Assembly: GCA_017429165.1 (NCBI GenBank)
Contig: JAFRPL010000013.1
Location: forward strand, 32,139 to 96,138
Source of the DNA: Clostridia bacterium
GTDB lineage: Bacteria; Bacillota; Clostridia; Oscillospirales; CAG-382
Direction: 5' to 3'
DNA length: 64,000 bases
In this document: piece by piece, positions 6,202-13,583 of the stretch
How positions within the stretch are numbered: the first letter of the stretch is position 1
Layout: each line of letters opens with the position of its first letter
Made by a program: the position numbers and the translations under genes
The notes under the pieces: generated by a model
Told to the model about the DNA's origin: nothing
The model's database searches: none
The model's input: the letters and a program-made list of their open reading frames with translations, nothing else

Positions 6202-8124
6202 TTCGTTTTCGCAAGGCAGCTCGAATATCACAGATTCGTACGGTCTCAGCCCGTAGGTCAGCCGGTACGGATATCCGTCGCATTCGCCCGTAGTCGCTTC
6301 GACCGGCGGGATGGCGCCGTTTTCCGCCGGGCCTCCGCCGCCCGGGAGGGTGTCATAGGTGCTGAAAACGCGTTCGTACTGACCTGCGAACGGCACGCCG
6401 AACGAATAATTGCCGTACCCCACCGGCGAAAAGTTGCACACCACAGCCAGTGCGCCGCGGTACGAAAACGGGTTGCGGCGGATAAAGCTCACGGTGTTGC
6501 GCGGCGCGTCGCCGCGGTTTATCCACTGGAAGACGCGCGCATCGCGCCCGTCGGTATAAAGACATTCGTATTTTTTGTATACGGAAAGCAGCGATCTCAC
6601 GCATTCCATGACGTCGCGGTGCCACATATCGCTCGCCCTGAACCATTCGATCTGTCGGTCTTCCGTCCATTCGCCCTCGCCGGCGAAATCCTGACCCATG
6701 AACAGCAGCTTTTTGCCGGGGAGCGTGAACATATACGTGTAAAACGTCTTGAGCGCGCCGAATTTGTCGGGCATAGACCCGGGGTTCTTCAGCAGCATCG
6801 ACTTTTTGAGATGCACGACCTCGTCGTGCGAGATGACGAGCACGTAATTTTCGTTGAACGCGTACTCGGGCGGATGCGTGAGCAGATCGTGATGATACTT
6901 GCGGTATATCGGATCTTTTTCTATATATTTGAGCATTTCGTTCATCCAGCCCATGTTCCACTTGAACGTAAAGCCGTAGCCCCCGTATTCGGGATCGGTG
7001 GTCATGCCCGCTTCTATGGACGAATCCTCCGCCATAACGCAGGCGGTGGAGTTATGCTTGACCGCCGAATTGAGCTGCCTGAGAAACGCGCGGCTTTCGA
7101 GATTTTCGCTGCCGCCGAATTTGTTGGGGCGCCACGGATCGCGGCTGAAATTGGTGAAAAGCATTGCCGCAACGGCGTCGACGCGCAGCGCGTCGGCGTG
7201 GAATTCGTTTATCCAGTACATAGCGCCGGATATGAGAAAGCTGCGCACCTCGGGCTTGCCGTGGTCGAACGCCATAGTGCCCCATTCGGGATATTCCGCG
7301 AGCAGCGGATCGGCGGATTCGTACAGCGCGCTGCCGTCGAAATGCTCCAGCCCGAAAGGATCTTTGGGAAAATGCGCCGGCACCCAGTCGATTATGACTC
7401 CTATTCCGTTTTGGTGCAAAACGTCTACGAAATATCTGAAATCGTCGGGCGTGCCGTGGCGCGCCGTGGGCGAAAAATACCCCGTCACCTGATACCCCCA
7501 CGAGCCGTCGAAAGGATATTCGCAGATCCCCATGAGTTCAACGTGGGTGTAGCCCATAAACGTAACGTATTCGGCGAGCTGATGCGCGAGTTCGCGGTAA
7601 TTCAAAAAGCCGTCTTTGTTTTTGCGGTAGTCTTTTTTCCACGAGCCGAGATGCACTTCGTATATGGCGACGGGCTTTTTCCACAGCGTGGAGCTGTCGC
7701 GAGAAGCCATCCATTCGCCGTCGTGCCATTTGTAGCCGGCAAGCGGCCATACCACCGAAGCGTTGGAGGGACGAAGCTCGGAATAAAACGCGTACGGGTC
7801 TGATTTGTGCCGCATGACGCCGTCGGCTCCAAGCACCGCAAAACGGTAGCTGTCGCCTTTTTTCATTCCCGGCAGGAATATAGTCCACACGCCGCCCGAG
7901 CATTCCATTTTGTCGCAGCCCGACGTCCAGCCGTTGCCCCCGTGCATAACGCTGACTTCGCGCGCGTTGGGCGCCCAGACGCACAGTTCCACGCCCTTTA
8001 CGCCTCCGCGCACGGCTATATGCGCCCCGAACTTGCGGTAGCTTTGATAATTGGTCCCCTCGTGGAACAAAAAGCTGTCGTATGAAGAAAACCATAATCT
8101 TTTGCGTTCCGGTCCCTGCGGCAT
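6199..8124 (-). CDS. glgB: 1,4-alpha-glucan branching enzyme (GH13)
   Basis: Makes alpha-1,6 branches in glycogen or other alpha-glucan. The 641-residue protein has an N-terminal CBM48-type domain (VELCVWAPNAREVSVM), then the GH13 barrel with VIIDWVPAHFP, the nucleophile region DALRVDAVAAM, the acid in VMAEDSS and the ISHDEVVH motif, and a C-terminal beta domain. The ATG at 8124 follows AAAAAGGAG. No glgA, glgC, glgD or glgP is adjacent, so it is an orphan here. It may act on glycogen made elsewhere on the chromosome. A minus-strand promoter is present at 8146-8174. Confidence 0.93.
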   Translation of the reverse strand: MPQGPERKRLWFSSYDSFLFHEGTNYQSYRKFGAHIAVRGGVKGVELCVWAPNAREVSVMHGGNGWTSGCDKMECSGGVWTIFLPGMKKGDSYRFAVLGADGVMRHKSDPYAFYSELRPSNASVVWPLAGYKWHDGEWMASRDSSTLWKKPVAIYEVHLGSWKKDYRKNKDGFLNYRELAHQLAEYVTFMGYTHVELMGICEYPFDGSWGYQVTGYFSPTARHGTPDDFRYFVDVLHQNGIGVIIDWVPAHFPKDPFGLEHFDGSALYESADPLLAEYPEWGTMAFDHGKPEVRSFLISGAMYWINEFHADALRVDAVAAMLFTNFSRDPWRPNKFGGSENLESRAFLRQLNSAVKHNSTACVMAEDSSIEAGMTTDPEYGGYGFTFKWNMGWMNEMLKYIEKDPIYRKYHHDLLTHPPEYAFNENYVLVISHDEVVHLKKSMLLKNPGSMPDKFGALKTFYTYMFTLPGKKLLFMGQDFAGEGEWTEDRQIEWFRASDMWHRDVMECVRSLLSVYKKYECLYTDGRDARVFQWINRGDAPRNTVSFIRRNPFSYRGALAVVCNFSPVGYGNYSFGVPFAGQYERVFSTYDTLPGGGGPAENGAIPPVEATTGECDGYPYRLTYGLRPYESVIFELPCENE

Positions 8125-8145
8125 TCTATCAGCTCCTTTTTATTC

Positions 8146-8174
8146 ATTATAACACAAACGATTTGCCTTTTCAA
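8146..8174 (-). promoter_or_regulatory. sigma-A promoter of glgB
   Basis: Reading the minus strand, TTGAAA (8169-8174) and TATAAT (8146-8151) are separated by 17 bp. Confidence 0.75.
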
Positions 8175-8346
8175 TATTTTAACGTTATAATTTTGCCGGC
8201 GTTGGACGGCGCAAATAATATACGGCAAAACCGCAAATAAACGCATACGGAAAAAATTACCTGTAATAATCCCGCCGCGCGGCGGCAGAATATTAGCGAA
8301 GGCAAAAAGACCTTTGAAAAACAATAAAAAGGAGAAAAAAACGATA

Positions 8347-8535
8347 ATGGCTAACAAGTCTCTCGTTCCCGAAGCAAAAGAAGCTCTTAAGAAATTCAAG
8401 ATGGAAGCCGCCAACGAAGTAGGCGTCAACCTCAAGCAGGGTTACAACGGCGACCTCACCTCCAAGCAGGCGGGCAGCATCGGCGGCCAAATGGTCAAGA
8501 GAATGATCGAAAACGCCGAACATTCCATGAAATAA
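8347..8535 (+). CDS. alpha/beta-type small acid-soluble spore protein
   Basis: SASPs coat and protect forespore DNA from UV and are degraded at germination by the protease GPR. The 62-residue protein has the family signatures: KFKMEAANEVGVNL, which contains the GPR cleavage region, and SIGGQMVKRMIENAE in the DNA-binding second helix. The ATG at 8347 follows AAAAAGGAG. An upstream in-frame start at 8314 has no ribosome site. Its presence is direct evidence that the organism forms endospores. Expression would be expected from sigma-G, but I could not place a convincing sigma-G promoter in 8125-8346. Confidence 0.93.
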   Translation: MANKSLVPEAKEALKKFKMEAANEVGVNLKQGYNGDLTSKQAGSIGGQMVKRMIENAEHSMK

Positions 8536-8738
8536 GAGCGCATATAAGCGGTGATTTACGCACCCTGAAGATGCGAAAAAAGAGGCTCGGAGGTAGTTTT
8601 TACCTCCGAGTATCGTTTTTTGTAAGTTATTGACCCGATCTCCTCAAGATAAGGTGCTTCAACGAAAAACTCGACTGCCGTACGCCGGTACGGCGACGCT
8701 CGTTTTTCGTTGAAAATCCCTCGCTTCTATGCGCTCTT
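8534..8738. repeat. block bounded by 11-bp inverted repeats with an inner hairpin
   Basis: AAGAGCGCATA at 8534-8544 is inverted exactly at 8728-8738. Inside lie terminator copy 1 and a long hairpin whose 13-bp outer arms (8658-8670 with 8702-8714) are perfect, with an inner 7-bp stem (8677-8683 with 8688-8694). The form recalls a MITE-like or duplicated terminator cassette. There is no coding capacity. Confidence 0.6.
8543..8620 (+). repeat. 78-bp direct repeat, copy 1, containing a bidirectional terminator
   Basis: Nearly identical to 8751-8829, differing by one A in a homopolymer run. It contains a 10-bp stem (CTCGGAGGTA paired with TACCTCCGAG) with A-rich upstream and T-rich downstream flanks. 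This copy terminates the SASP gene. Confidence 0.85.
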
Positions 8739-8750
8739 GCCCGCTTTGAG

Positions 8751-8829
8751 TATAAGCGGTGATTTACGCACCCTGAAGATGCGAAAAAAAGAGGCTCGGA
8801 GGTAGTTTTTACCTCCGAGTATCGTTTTT
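8751..8829 (-). repeat. 79-bp direct repeat, copy 2, terminator of the second cysteine desulfurase
   Basis: Same sequence as 8543-8620 plus one A. On the minus strand the stem is followed by CCTCTTTTTTTC, an excellent terminator for the desulfurase gene that ends at 8843. The interval 8536-8842 holds only these repeats and the inner hairpin. Confidence 0.85.
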
Positions 8830-8842
8830 ATTGGGGTTAGTA

Positions 8843-9952
8843 TTATAGACGCGTTTTCGCCATGGCGGCTATCTCGCGGCAGAAGATCTTCACTTCTTCC
8901 ACCGTGTTCTGTTTTCCCAGGCTTACGCGCACCCCTCCGTTCAGGGTTCCGAGCGCCTCGTGCGCGAGCGGCGCGCAATGGAACCCGCTTCTTACGCATA
9001 TCCCTTTGCGGGCGAGTCGGTTCATTACGTCGTCGCAATCCATACCGTCGATATTGAAAAGCAGCACCGGCAGACGTTCTTCGCCCTTATCGGGGCAATA
9101 TACCGTAACTCCTTTGATATCGCGCAGCGAATCGCACAGCAGATCGAACGCCGAAAAATCGGAATAAAGCGAAAATTCGTCCAGCGCCGCCGAAAGTCCG
9201 GCGAACAGGGCGACGGCAGGCGTGCCGGCTTCGAGCCGTTCGGGCAGAAGATCCGGCATTTCCTCATCGCGCGAATACAATCCCGTTCCGCCTTCAAGTA
9301 TGGTGGCGGGCGTGATATCGAGCGCGCGGTTCACTATCAAAAGCCCGGTCCCCATAGGGCCGCCCGGTCCTTTGTGTCCGGCGCAGCAGACTATATCCGC
9401 GCCGGTGCGCTCGAACGAGACTTCGGCGTATCCGGCTGTCTGCGCCGCGTCGATCACCGTCAAAGCGCCGTTTTCGTGCGCACGCTTTACGAGCTTTGCA
9501 AGGGGAAGCAGCTTTCCGCACACGTTGGACCCGTGCGTGAACACGGCGGCGGCAGCGCCTTTTACTTTTTCGGCGAATTCGCCGACCGCGTCTTCGGCGA
9601 GCGCGTCGAAAGAGACGAGCTCTATGCGACCCGCGCCGCGCATGGCGTAAAGCGGCCGGCAGACCGCGTTGTGTTCAAGGTTCGAAATCAGCACTTTTCC
9701 GCTTTTAATATATCCTTTGACCGCCATATTCAGCGCAGCGGTGCAGGAAGGCGCGAGTATCACGCGCTCCGGATCGGTCCCGAAGACGCGCGCCGCTTTT
9801 TCGCGGCATTCATACATTATCTTTGCCGCGCGCATAGCCGGCGCGTGTCCGCTCCGGCCGGGGTTGCCGCAGGAGCGCATCGCCTCCGTCACGGCGCGCA
9901 CCGCCGCCCGGCTTTTGGGGTACGAAGTGGCGGCGCTGTCAAAATATATCAT
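8843..9952 (-). CDS. cysteine desulfurase-like aminotransferase class V, paired with DUF3343
   Basis: A 369-residue PLP enzyme of the SufS/Csd-like branch. It begins YFDSAATSYPK, has SCTAALNMAV and NLEHNAV segments, the PLP lysine in CCAGHKGPGG and the catalytic cysteine in RSGFHCAPLAH. The start at 9952 overlaps the DUF3343 stop by 4 bp (ATGA). A longer upstream reading is only the shadow of that gene. Desulfurases of this type next to a putative Se/S carrier are known in Clostridia and are linked to sulfur or selenium transfer. It is unlike the desulfurase at 4570 in sequence and cysteine loop. Confidence 0.88.
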   Translation of the reverse strand: MIYFDSAATSYPKSRAAVRAVTEAMRSCGNPGRSGHAPAMRAAKIMYECREKAARVFGTDPERVILAPSCTAALNMAVKGYIKSGKVLISNLEHNAVCRPLYAMRGAGRIELVSFDALAEDAVGEFAEKVKGAAAAVFTHGSNVCGKLLPLAKLVKRAHENGALTVIDAAQTAGYAEVSFERTGADIVCCAGHKGPGGPMGTGLLIVNRALDITPATILEGGTGLYSRDEEMPDLLPERLEAGTPAVALFAGLSAALDEFSLYSDFSAFDLLCDSLRDIKGVTVYCPDKGEERLPVLLFNIDGMDCDDVMNRLARKGICVRSGFHCAPLAHEALGTLNGGVRVSLGKQNTVEEVKIFCREIAAMAKTRL

Positions 9953-10179
9953 CCGCGCCGCCCCTCGTCCACGGCGCCGAGCACGTTTATTCCGCTCTGT
10001 GCCAGCAGTTTGAGCGCTTTTTCGCGGTCGCCGTATACTTCCACTCCGTAACCGCAGCCCCGGACCTTTGCGACGTCCGGCGATTTTACGGGGTACGCGC
10101 GCATCCCTTCCGCCGCGAGTATCCCCGCCGCTTTGTACGCGTAGGTGACGGAGGTCAGCACCAGGGTACATTTGTTCAT
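9949..10179 (-). CDS. DUF3343 putative Se/S carrier-like protein
   Basis: A 76-residue protein starting CTLVLTSVTYAYKAAGIL, with RGCGYGVEV in the middle: the DUF3343 (Se/S carrier-like) pattern, which has cysteines suited to carrying a persulfide or selenide. It is translationally coupled to the cysteine desulfurase, its likely sulfur donor. The start follows GGAAGGAGTGA, and a TATAAT lies at 10201-10206 on the minus strand with only a weak -35. The biochemical role is inferred from family and context. Confidence 0.82.
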   Translation of the reverse strand: MNKCTLVLTSVTYAYKAAGILAAEGMRAYPVKSPDVAKVRGCGYGVEVYGDREKALKLLAQSGINVLGAVDEGRRG

Positions 10180-10206
10180 TACGCATCACTCCTTCCCTAC
10201 ATTATA

Positions 10207-10242
10207 TGAAACAAATTCTCCGCGGCGTTCGGCGCGGAGATT
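10207..10242 (-). terminator. terminator of the SLOG gene
   Basis: An 8-bp GC stem (10217-10224 with 10233-10240) followed on the minus strand by AATTTGTTT. Confidence 0.6.
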
Positions 10243-10247
10243 TACTT

Positions 10248-10580
10248 TTATTTATTCAGTTTCATCACTTTGAGCGGCTTCTTCACGCGGCGGGCGTATT
10301 TTACGGTATACGCCGTGCCGGGGGAGCTGCCGTCCCAGAAAGCGAGCACCAGATCGGCGAGGTCGACTATGCGCTTGTTGCGAACGAGCGGCGCCGCCTT
10401 GCCGTGGCGGTCGTAATCCGGGCGTATTATATGTTTGGAAATACCGCGGCTGTCCGCGCAGCGCTCGGCGGACCGGTCGACGCCCGCGGCGCCGCCGGTG
10501 ATTATCTCGGTCGCCCCGGCGGGAATGTATTTGGCTATATCGGCGTTTATGCCTCTGGAACCGATCACGGCTACTTTCAT
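10248..10580 (-). CDS. SLOG-domain protein (DUF2493/YspA-like)
   Basis: A 110-residue Rossmann-like protein. MKVAVIGSRG and the glycine-rich TGGAAGVDRSAE are the SLOG nucleotide-binding signature shared with DprA and YspA-like proteins, and LADLVLAFWDGSSPGT is the second conserved strand-loop. SLOG proteins bind nucleotides or nucleotide-derived ligands. The particular ligand here is unknown. The gene is monocistronic, with its own consensus promoter at 10612-10640 and a terminator after it. The neighbouring genes give no clear functional link. Confidence 0.8.
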   Translation of the reverse strand: MKVAVIGSRGINADIAKYIPAGATEIITGGAAGVDRSAERCADSRGISKHIIRPDYDRHGKAAPLVRNKRIVDLADLVLAFWDGSSPGTAYTVKYARRVKKPLKVMKLNK

Positions 10581-10611
10581 AATACTGCGCTCCCTTGCTT
10601 TCGTACTTTCG

Positions 10612-10640
10612 ATTATACTTTATACGCGTCGATTTGTCAA
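10612..10640 (-). promoter_or_regulatory. sigma-A promoter of the SLOG gene
   Basis: Minus strand: TTGACA (10635-10640) and TATAAT (10612-10617), 17-bp spacer, both perfect. Confidence 0.9.
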
Positions 10641-10954
10641 TATTACCGTTAGAATCTCTGCCGCTTTCATCAAATGCTTTGCAAAGTTTACTATTTTTTG
10701 CGTTACCGTTTAGAAATCGCAGAAATGTTTACAATTTGTTAACACAATCGGTTCGTATATATGATATAATTCAATTGGGGAAGTATAATAATTTTTATTA
10801 TTTCAGCAACAATAAAGCCCAATATCACTAGAACTCAAGTGAATGCCTGTTTCTTTTAAGGACGTGTGTAACGAGTTGATGTTTTCGTTCTCTTTATTTC
10901 CATTTGCATCTTTTCAGAAACTTGTAAAACTTTTTTGAAAGGAGTTAACTATTT
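10641..10954. other. AT-rich gene-free interval
   Basis: No supported gene is seen here. The stretch is strongly AT-rich compared with its surroundings. It has TATAAT boxes at 10765-10770 and 10784-10789 on the plus strand, without good -35 partners, which could drive the secreted-protein gene at 10955. A GAAAGGAGTT ribosome site sits just before that gene. Confidence 0.6.
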
Positions 10955-11289
10955 ATGAAAAGGTCTCTTATCTTCTTTTTGATTCTGATCGTATCTATTT
11001 CTCTTACGACAACCGGTATACACTCAACTGCTTCTTCTCCTGAAGATTTGCCAGAAAACGATGACACATATGAGATATACTTAAAAAAAGATTATATCAC
11101 TTCTGTGATTACAGAAGAATATGTTGTGAGTAACAGAATCGTGGCTCAAAAAACCGCAAGCGACGGCAACGAACACCAAGTATATACAACACCCGCTTTT
11201 AACCCGGATGTCGAATCACGCAGAGCATCTACAATCTCTTGCAGACAAAACTAGAAGAAGGTCTTGAAAAGTATTACGGTGATGGTTAA
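10955..11289 (+). pseudogene. small secreted protein, apparently frameshifted
   Basis: The frame from ATG 10955 (after GAAAGGAG) gives a 99-residue protein with a signal peptide (MKRSLIFFLILIVSISLTTT) that stops at 11254. After about 11215 a different frame gives a more protein-like ending, SIYNLLQTKLEEGLEKYYGD, with its stop at 11289, close to the next ribosome site. One indel near 11200-11220 would join the two, so either this is a frameshifted gene or the assembly has an error. The family is not recognised. Composition is AT-rich. It may form a unit with the lipoprotein gene 15 bp further on. Confidence 0.55.
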
Positions 11290-11304
11290 TCAAAGGAGTC
11301 CATT

Positions 11305-11865
11305 ATGTTACGCTATATAGCAATCATACTTTCGTTATTTATTGTTTGCTTATTTGCTTTCGGCTGTACTGAAAGCGAAAAAGAGCCGATATCAACACCT
11401 ACGGCTCCACATAATGAAAACACAACATCTAATCAAACGATAAACAACGATTCACGCACTATCGACAGCGAAAATAGCTCTGATGCGTCGATAGCGGAAG
11501 AGGATTCCGAAGAATCTAATGATATCAGTGAGATCAAAAACACTGGTATACTTGCCGCGCATGCGGAGCCTCAAACGCTCAAGCTTCCGGCGCACGAACT
11601 TACGCTTGTGATAACCAATTCGGAAAGCGGCACGCAGTTTTTATACGGCAGAGCTTACAGCGTGGAAAGGAAGACCGAAAGCGGATGGGAAAGCATTCCT
11701 TTCGTTTTAGGAGTAGAATTCTATGACGATCTGCGCAGCGCAGACGAAAGAGCCGAGATCGCGATCGATCTTAACGACTGCGATTTTGAATTTGTTTCCG
11801 GGCTGTACCGCATAGCGTTCCCGATCTATGACACTACGCTTTACGCGGAATTCAACGTGGAATAA
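11305..11865 (+). CDS. lipoprotein with bacterial Ig-like domain
   Basis: The 186-residue product has a type II signal peptide with the lipobox FGC at about residue 21, then a low-complexity Ser/Thr/Asn/Glu linker (about 25-85). The final 100 residues carry LTLVITNSESG, FLYGRAYSVERK, GWESIPF and SGLYRI, which resemble an immunoglobulin-like domain (Big_14 type) found in Firmicutes lipoproteins. Function is unknown; surface location is inferred. The start follows AAAGGAG. The N-terminal half of the gene is AT-rich, while the domain is closer to the chromosome average. Confidence 0.72.
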   Translation: MLRYIAIILSLFIVCLFAFGCTESEKEPISTPTAPHNENTTSNQTINNDSRTIDSENSSDASIAEEDSEESNDISEIKNTGILAAHAEPQTLKLPAHELTLVITNSESGTQFLYGRAYSVERKTESGWESIPFVLGVEFYDDLRSADERAEIAIDLNDCDFEFVSGLYRIAFPIYDTTLYAEFNVE

Positions 11866-11882
11866 ACGAGCCTTCGTTTTAA

Positions 11883-11912
11883 CGGGCGCGCGTTTTGCGC
11901 GCCCGCTTTTTA
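11883..11912 (+). terminator. intrinsic terminator
   Basis: A 9-bp all-GC stem (11883-11891 with 11897-11905), 5-nt loop and CTTTTTATT tail. Confidence 0.9.
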
Positions 11913-11977
11913 TTCGCTTTTCTGCCGCGAACGGGTCCGAAAATGCGCGAAAATATGAAAAAAATATTCAAAAGCTA

Positions 11978-12006
11978 TTGACAAAGCGGCCGCGTTTGTG
12001 TATAAT
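11978..12006 (+). promoter_or_regulatory. sigma-A promoter of rpmG-secE-nusG-rplKA
   Basis: TTGACA at 11978-11983 and TATAAT at 12001-12006 with a 17-bp spacer, both perfect. A leader of about 100 nt follows. Confidence 0.92.
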
Positions 12007-12117
12007 GGCTTTACCTCTGCGAAAAGAGGGCTTTTTCCCTTATGCTCACGGTTTTTTCGATTTCCGCCGCGGGCGTTTTACAGAGGGAGGTTACATTAAT
12101 ATGGAGGTGCCGAAAAA

Positions 12118-12267
12118 ATGAGAGTTAAGATCACAATGGTTTGCAGCGAATGCAAACAGAGGAACTACGACACTGTCAAGAACAAAAAGAACGACCCGGA
12201 CAGACTTGAAATGAAAAAATACTGCAAGTTCTGCCGCAAACACACTCTTCATAAAGAGAGCAAGTAA
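12118..12267 (+). CDS. rpmG: 50S ribosomal protein L33
   Basis: A 49-residue product starting [19 protein letters not shown] and ending [14 protein letters not shown]. The two CxxC pairs make this the zinc-binding (C+) form of L33. The ATG at 12118 follows GGAGGTG. Position immediately before secE is the classic Bacillota order rpmG-secE-nusG-rplK. Confidence 0.95.
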   Translation: MRVKITMVCSECKQRNYDTVKNKKNDPDRLEMKKYCKFCRKHTLHKESK

Positions 12268-12279
12268 GGGGTACGCGCA

Positions 12280-12489
12280 ATGGCAGAAAACGAAAAGAAA
12301 ACCAACCGTATCGTCAAGTTCTTCAGGGATTTGAGAAGCGAAAGAAAGAAAGTCACCTGGCCCACCGTCAAAGAGACCACCAAACAGACCGGCGTCGTTA
12401 TAGTGGAGCTCATAGCCGTGGCTGCCATAGTCGGCGTTCTCGACCTCGCTTTCAGCAAGCTCTTCATGTGGCTTGCGCAGATTATCTGA
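12280..12489 (+). CDS. secE: preprotein translocase subunit SecE
   Basis: The 69-residue single-span subunit that clamps the SecY channel. The amphipathic helix FFRDLRSERKKVTWPTVKE is the SecE signature (KKVTWP), followed by one transmembrane helix (VVIVELIAVAAIVGVLDLAF). Length is normal for Gram-positive SecE. It starts 12 bp after rpmG with AAGGGG upstream, and precedes nusG as expected. Confidence 0.95.
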   Translation: MAENEKKTNRIVKFFRDLRSERKKVTWPTVKETTKQTGVVIVELIAVAAIVGVLDLAFSKLFMWLAQII

Positions 12490-12504
12490 CGGGGGCGGTC
12501 CGCA

Positions 12505-13038
12505 ATGGCGATCGCAAGTGATTCCACTCCCCGCTGGTATGTAATTCACACTTATTCCGGCTACGAAAGCAAAGTCGCCGGCAATATCGAAAAGATCGTG
12601 GAAAACCGCGGTTTGTCCGATATGATCTTCGACGTAAAGGTCCCGACCGAAAAAGTCGTCGAAGTCACGGGCAGCAACAAAGAAAAGGAAATCGAACGCA
12701 AACTTTTCCCGAGTTATGTTCTGGTCAAAATGATCATGAACGACGTAAGTTGGCACATCATACGCAACACCACCGGCGTGACGGGTTTCGTCGGCCCGGG
12801 ATCCAGCCCCGTAGCGCTTTCGGACGCGGAAGTTGAAAAACTGGGTGTGGAAACCAAGGTCATAGAGATTAAGTTTGCCGTGGGCGACAATGTGCGTATC
12901 ACCGGCGGCGCGCTCACCGGGCTCATAGGGCTCGTCGAGGCGATATCCGACGATAAGCAGAAAGTCAGCGTAAGCGCCAACATGTTCGGCCGCGAAACCA
13001 AAGTAGAAATAGACGTTTCGCAGGTCGCGCCGCTATAA
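12505..13038 (+). CDS. nusG: transcription elongation/termination factor NusG
   Basis: The 177-residue protein has an N-terminal NGN domain (RWYVIHTYSGYESKV ... LFPSYVLVKM) that contacts RNA polymerase, and a C-terminal KOW domain (FAVGDNVRITGGALTGLIG) that binds Rho or S10. The start ATG at 12505 is weakly spaced behind a GGGGGCGG run. It lies in the conserved order between secE and rplK. Nothing is truncated. Confidence 0.95.
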   Translation: MAIASDSTPRWYVIHTYSGYESKVAGNIEKIVENRGLSDMIFDVKVPTEKVVEVTGSNKEKEIERKLFPSYVLVKMIMNDVSWHIIRNTTGVTGFVGPGSSPVALSDAEVEKLGVETKVIEIKFAVGDNVRITGGALTGLIGLVEAISDDKQKVSVSANMFGRETKVEIDVSQVAPL

Positions 13039-13091
13039 AATCGGCAAAACGGCCGGCGGGAATATTGCCGTTTCCGCGTATATACGGCCGT

Positions 13092-13125
13092 GTGGGAGGG
13101 ACAAAGTCCCGTAAAATTCTACCAC
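13092..13125 (+). promoter_or_regulatory. conserved-looking leader stem before rplK
   Basis: The nusG-rplK gap contains GTGG...CCAC outer arms with an inner GGGAC/GTCCC hairpin just upstream of the GGAGGTG of rplK. Similar motifs are common at this position in Firmicutes and are suspected L11/L1-responsive leaders. That role is inference here. Confidence 0.45.
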
Positions 13126-13144
13126 ATTCGGAGGTGTAAAAACA

Positions 13145-13570
13145 ATGGCAAAGAAAATTATAGGTTTTATCAAACTTCAGCTCCCCGCAGGTAAAGCGAC
13201 TCCGCAGCCGCCCGTAGGCCCCGCCCTCGGTCAGTACGGCGTTGCCATCCCTATGTTCACCAAGGAATTCAACGAACGCACCAAGAACGATATCGGTCTC
13301 ATAATCCCGGTAGTCATCACCGTTTACGCCGACCGTACGTTCTCCTTCATCACCAAGACTCCGCCCGCCGCCGTCCTTATCAAAAAGGCCTGCAATATCG
13401 AAAGCGGATCCGCTACTCCCAATTCCAACAAAGTGGCTAAGATCACCAAAGATCAGATCAAACAGATAGCCGAAACCAAAATGCCCGACCTCAACGCCGC
13501 TTCGCTCGAAGCCGCGATGAGCATGATCGCCGGCACCGCCCGCAGCATGGGCGTTGAAGTCATAGACTAA
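13145..13570 (+). CDS. rplK: 50S ribosomal protein L11
   Basis: L11 forms the GTPase-associated centre with L10/L12 and is needed for RelA-type stringent signalling. The 141-residue protein shows [20 protein letters not shown] at the N terminus and the C-terminal RNA-binding domain ending [10 protein letters not shown]. The ATG follows GGAGGTG at 13130-13136. It is co-transcribed with rplA, 13 bp downstream. Confidence 0.97.
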   Translation: MAKKIIGFIKLQLPAGKATPQPPVGPALGQYGVAIPMFTKEFNERTKNDIGLIIPVVITVYADRTFSFITKTPPAAVLIKKACNIESGSATPNSNKVAKITKDQIKQIAETKMPDLNAASLEAAMSMIAGTARSMGVEVID

Positions 13571-13583
13571 GGGGGAGCGCAAG

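Noticed and set aside
8125..8346. Sigma-G promoter for the SASP gene
   Set aside because: Some GCATA-like and TAATA-like boxes exist but no pair matches the consensus with proper spacing, so none is called.
8314..8346. Earlier start of the SASP gene, giving an 11-residue Lys-rich extension
   Set aside because: The AAAAAGGAG ribosome site falls inside this extension, and SASPs begin close to the MANKS-type start.
8960..10051. A 363-codon open frame on the plus strand
   Set aside because: It runs antisense to the second cysteine desulfurase, which has a full motif set.
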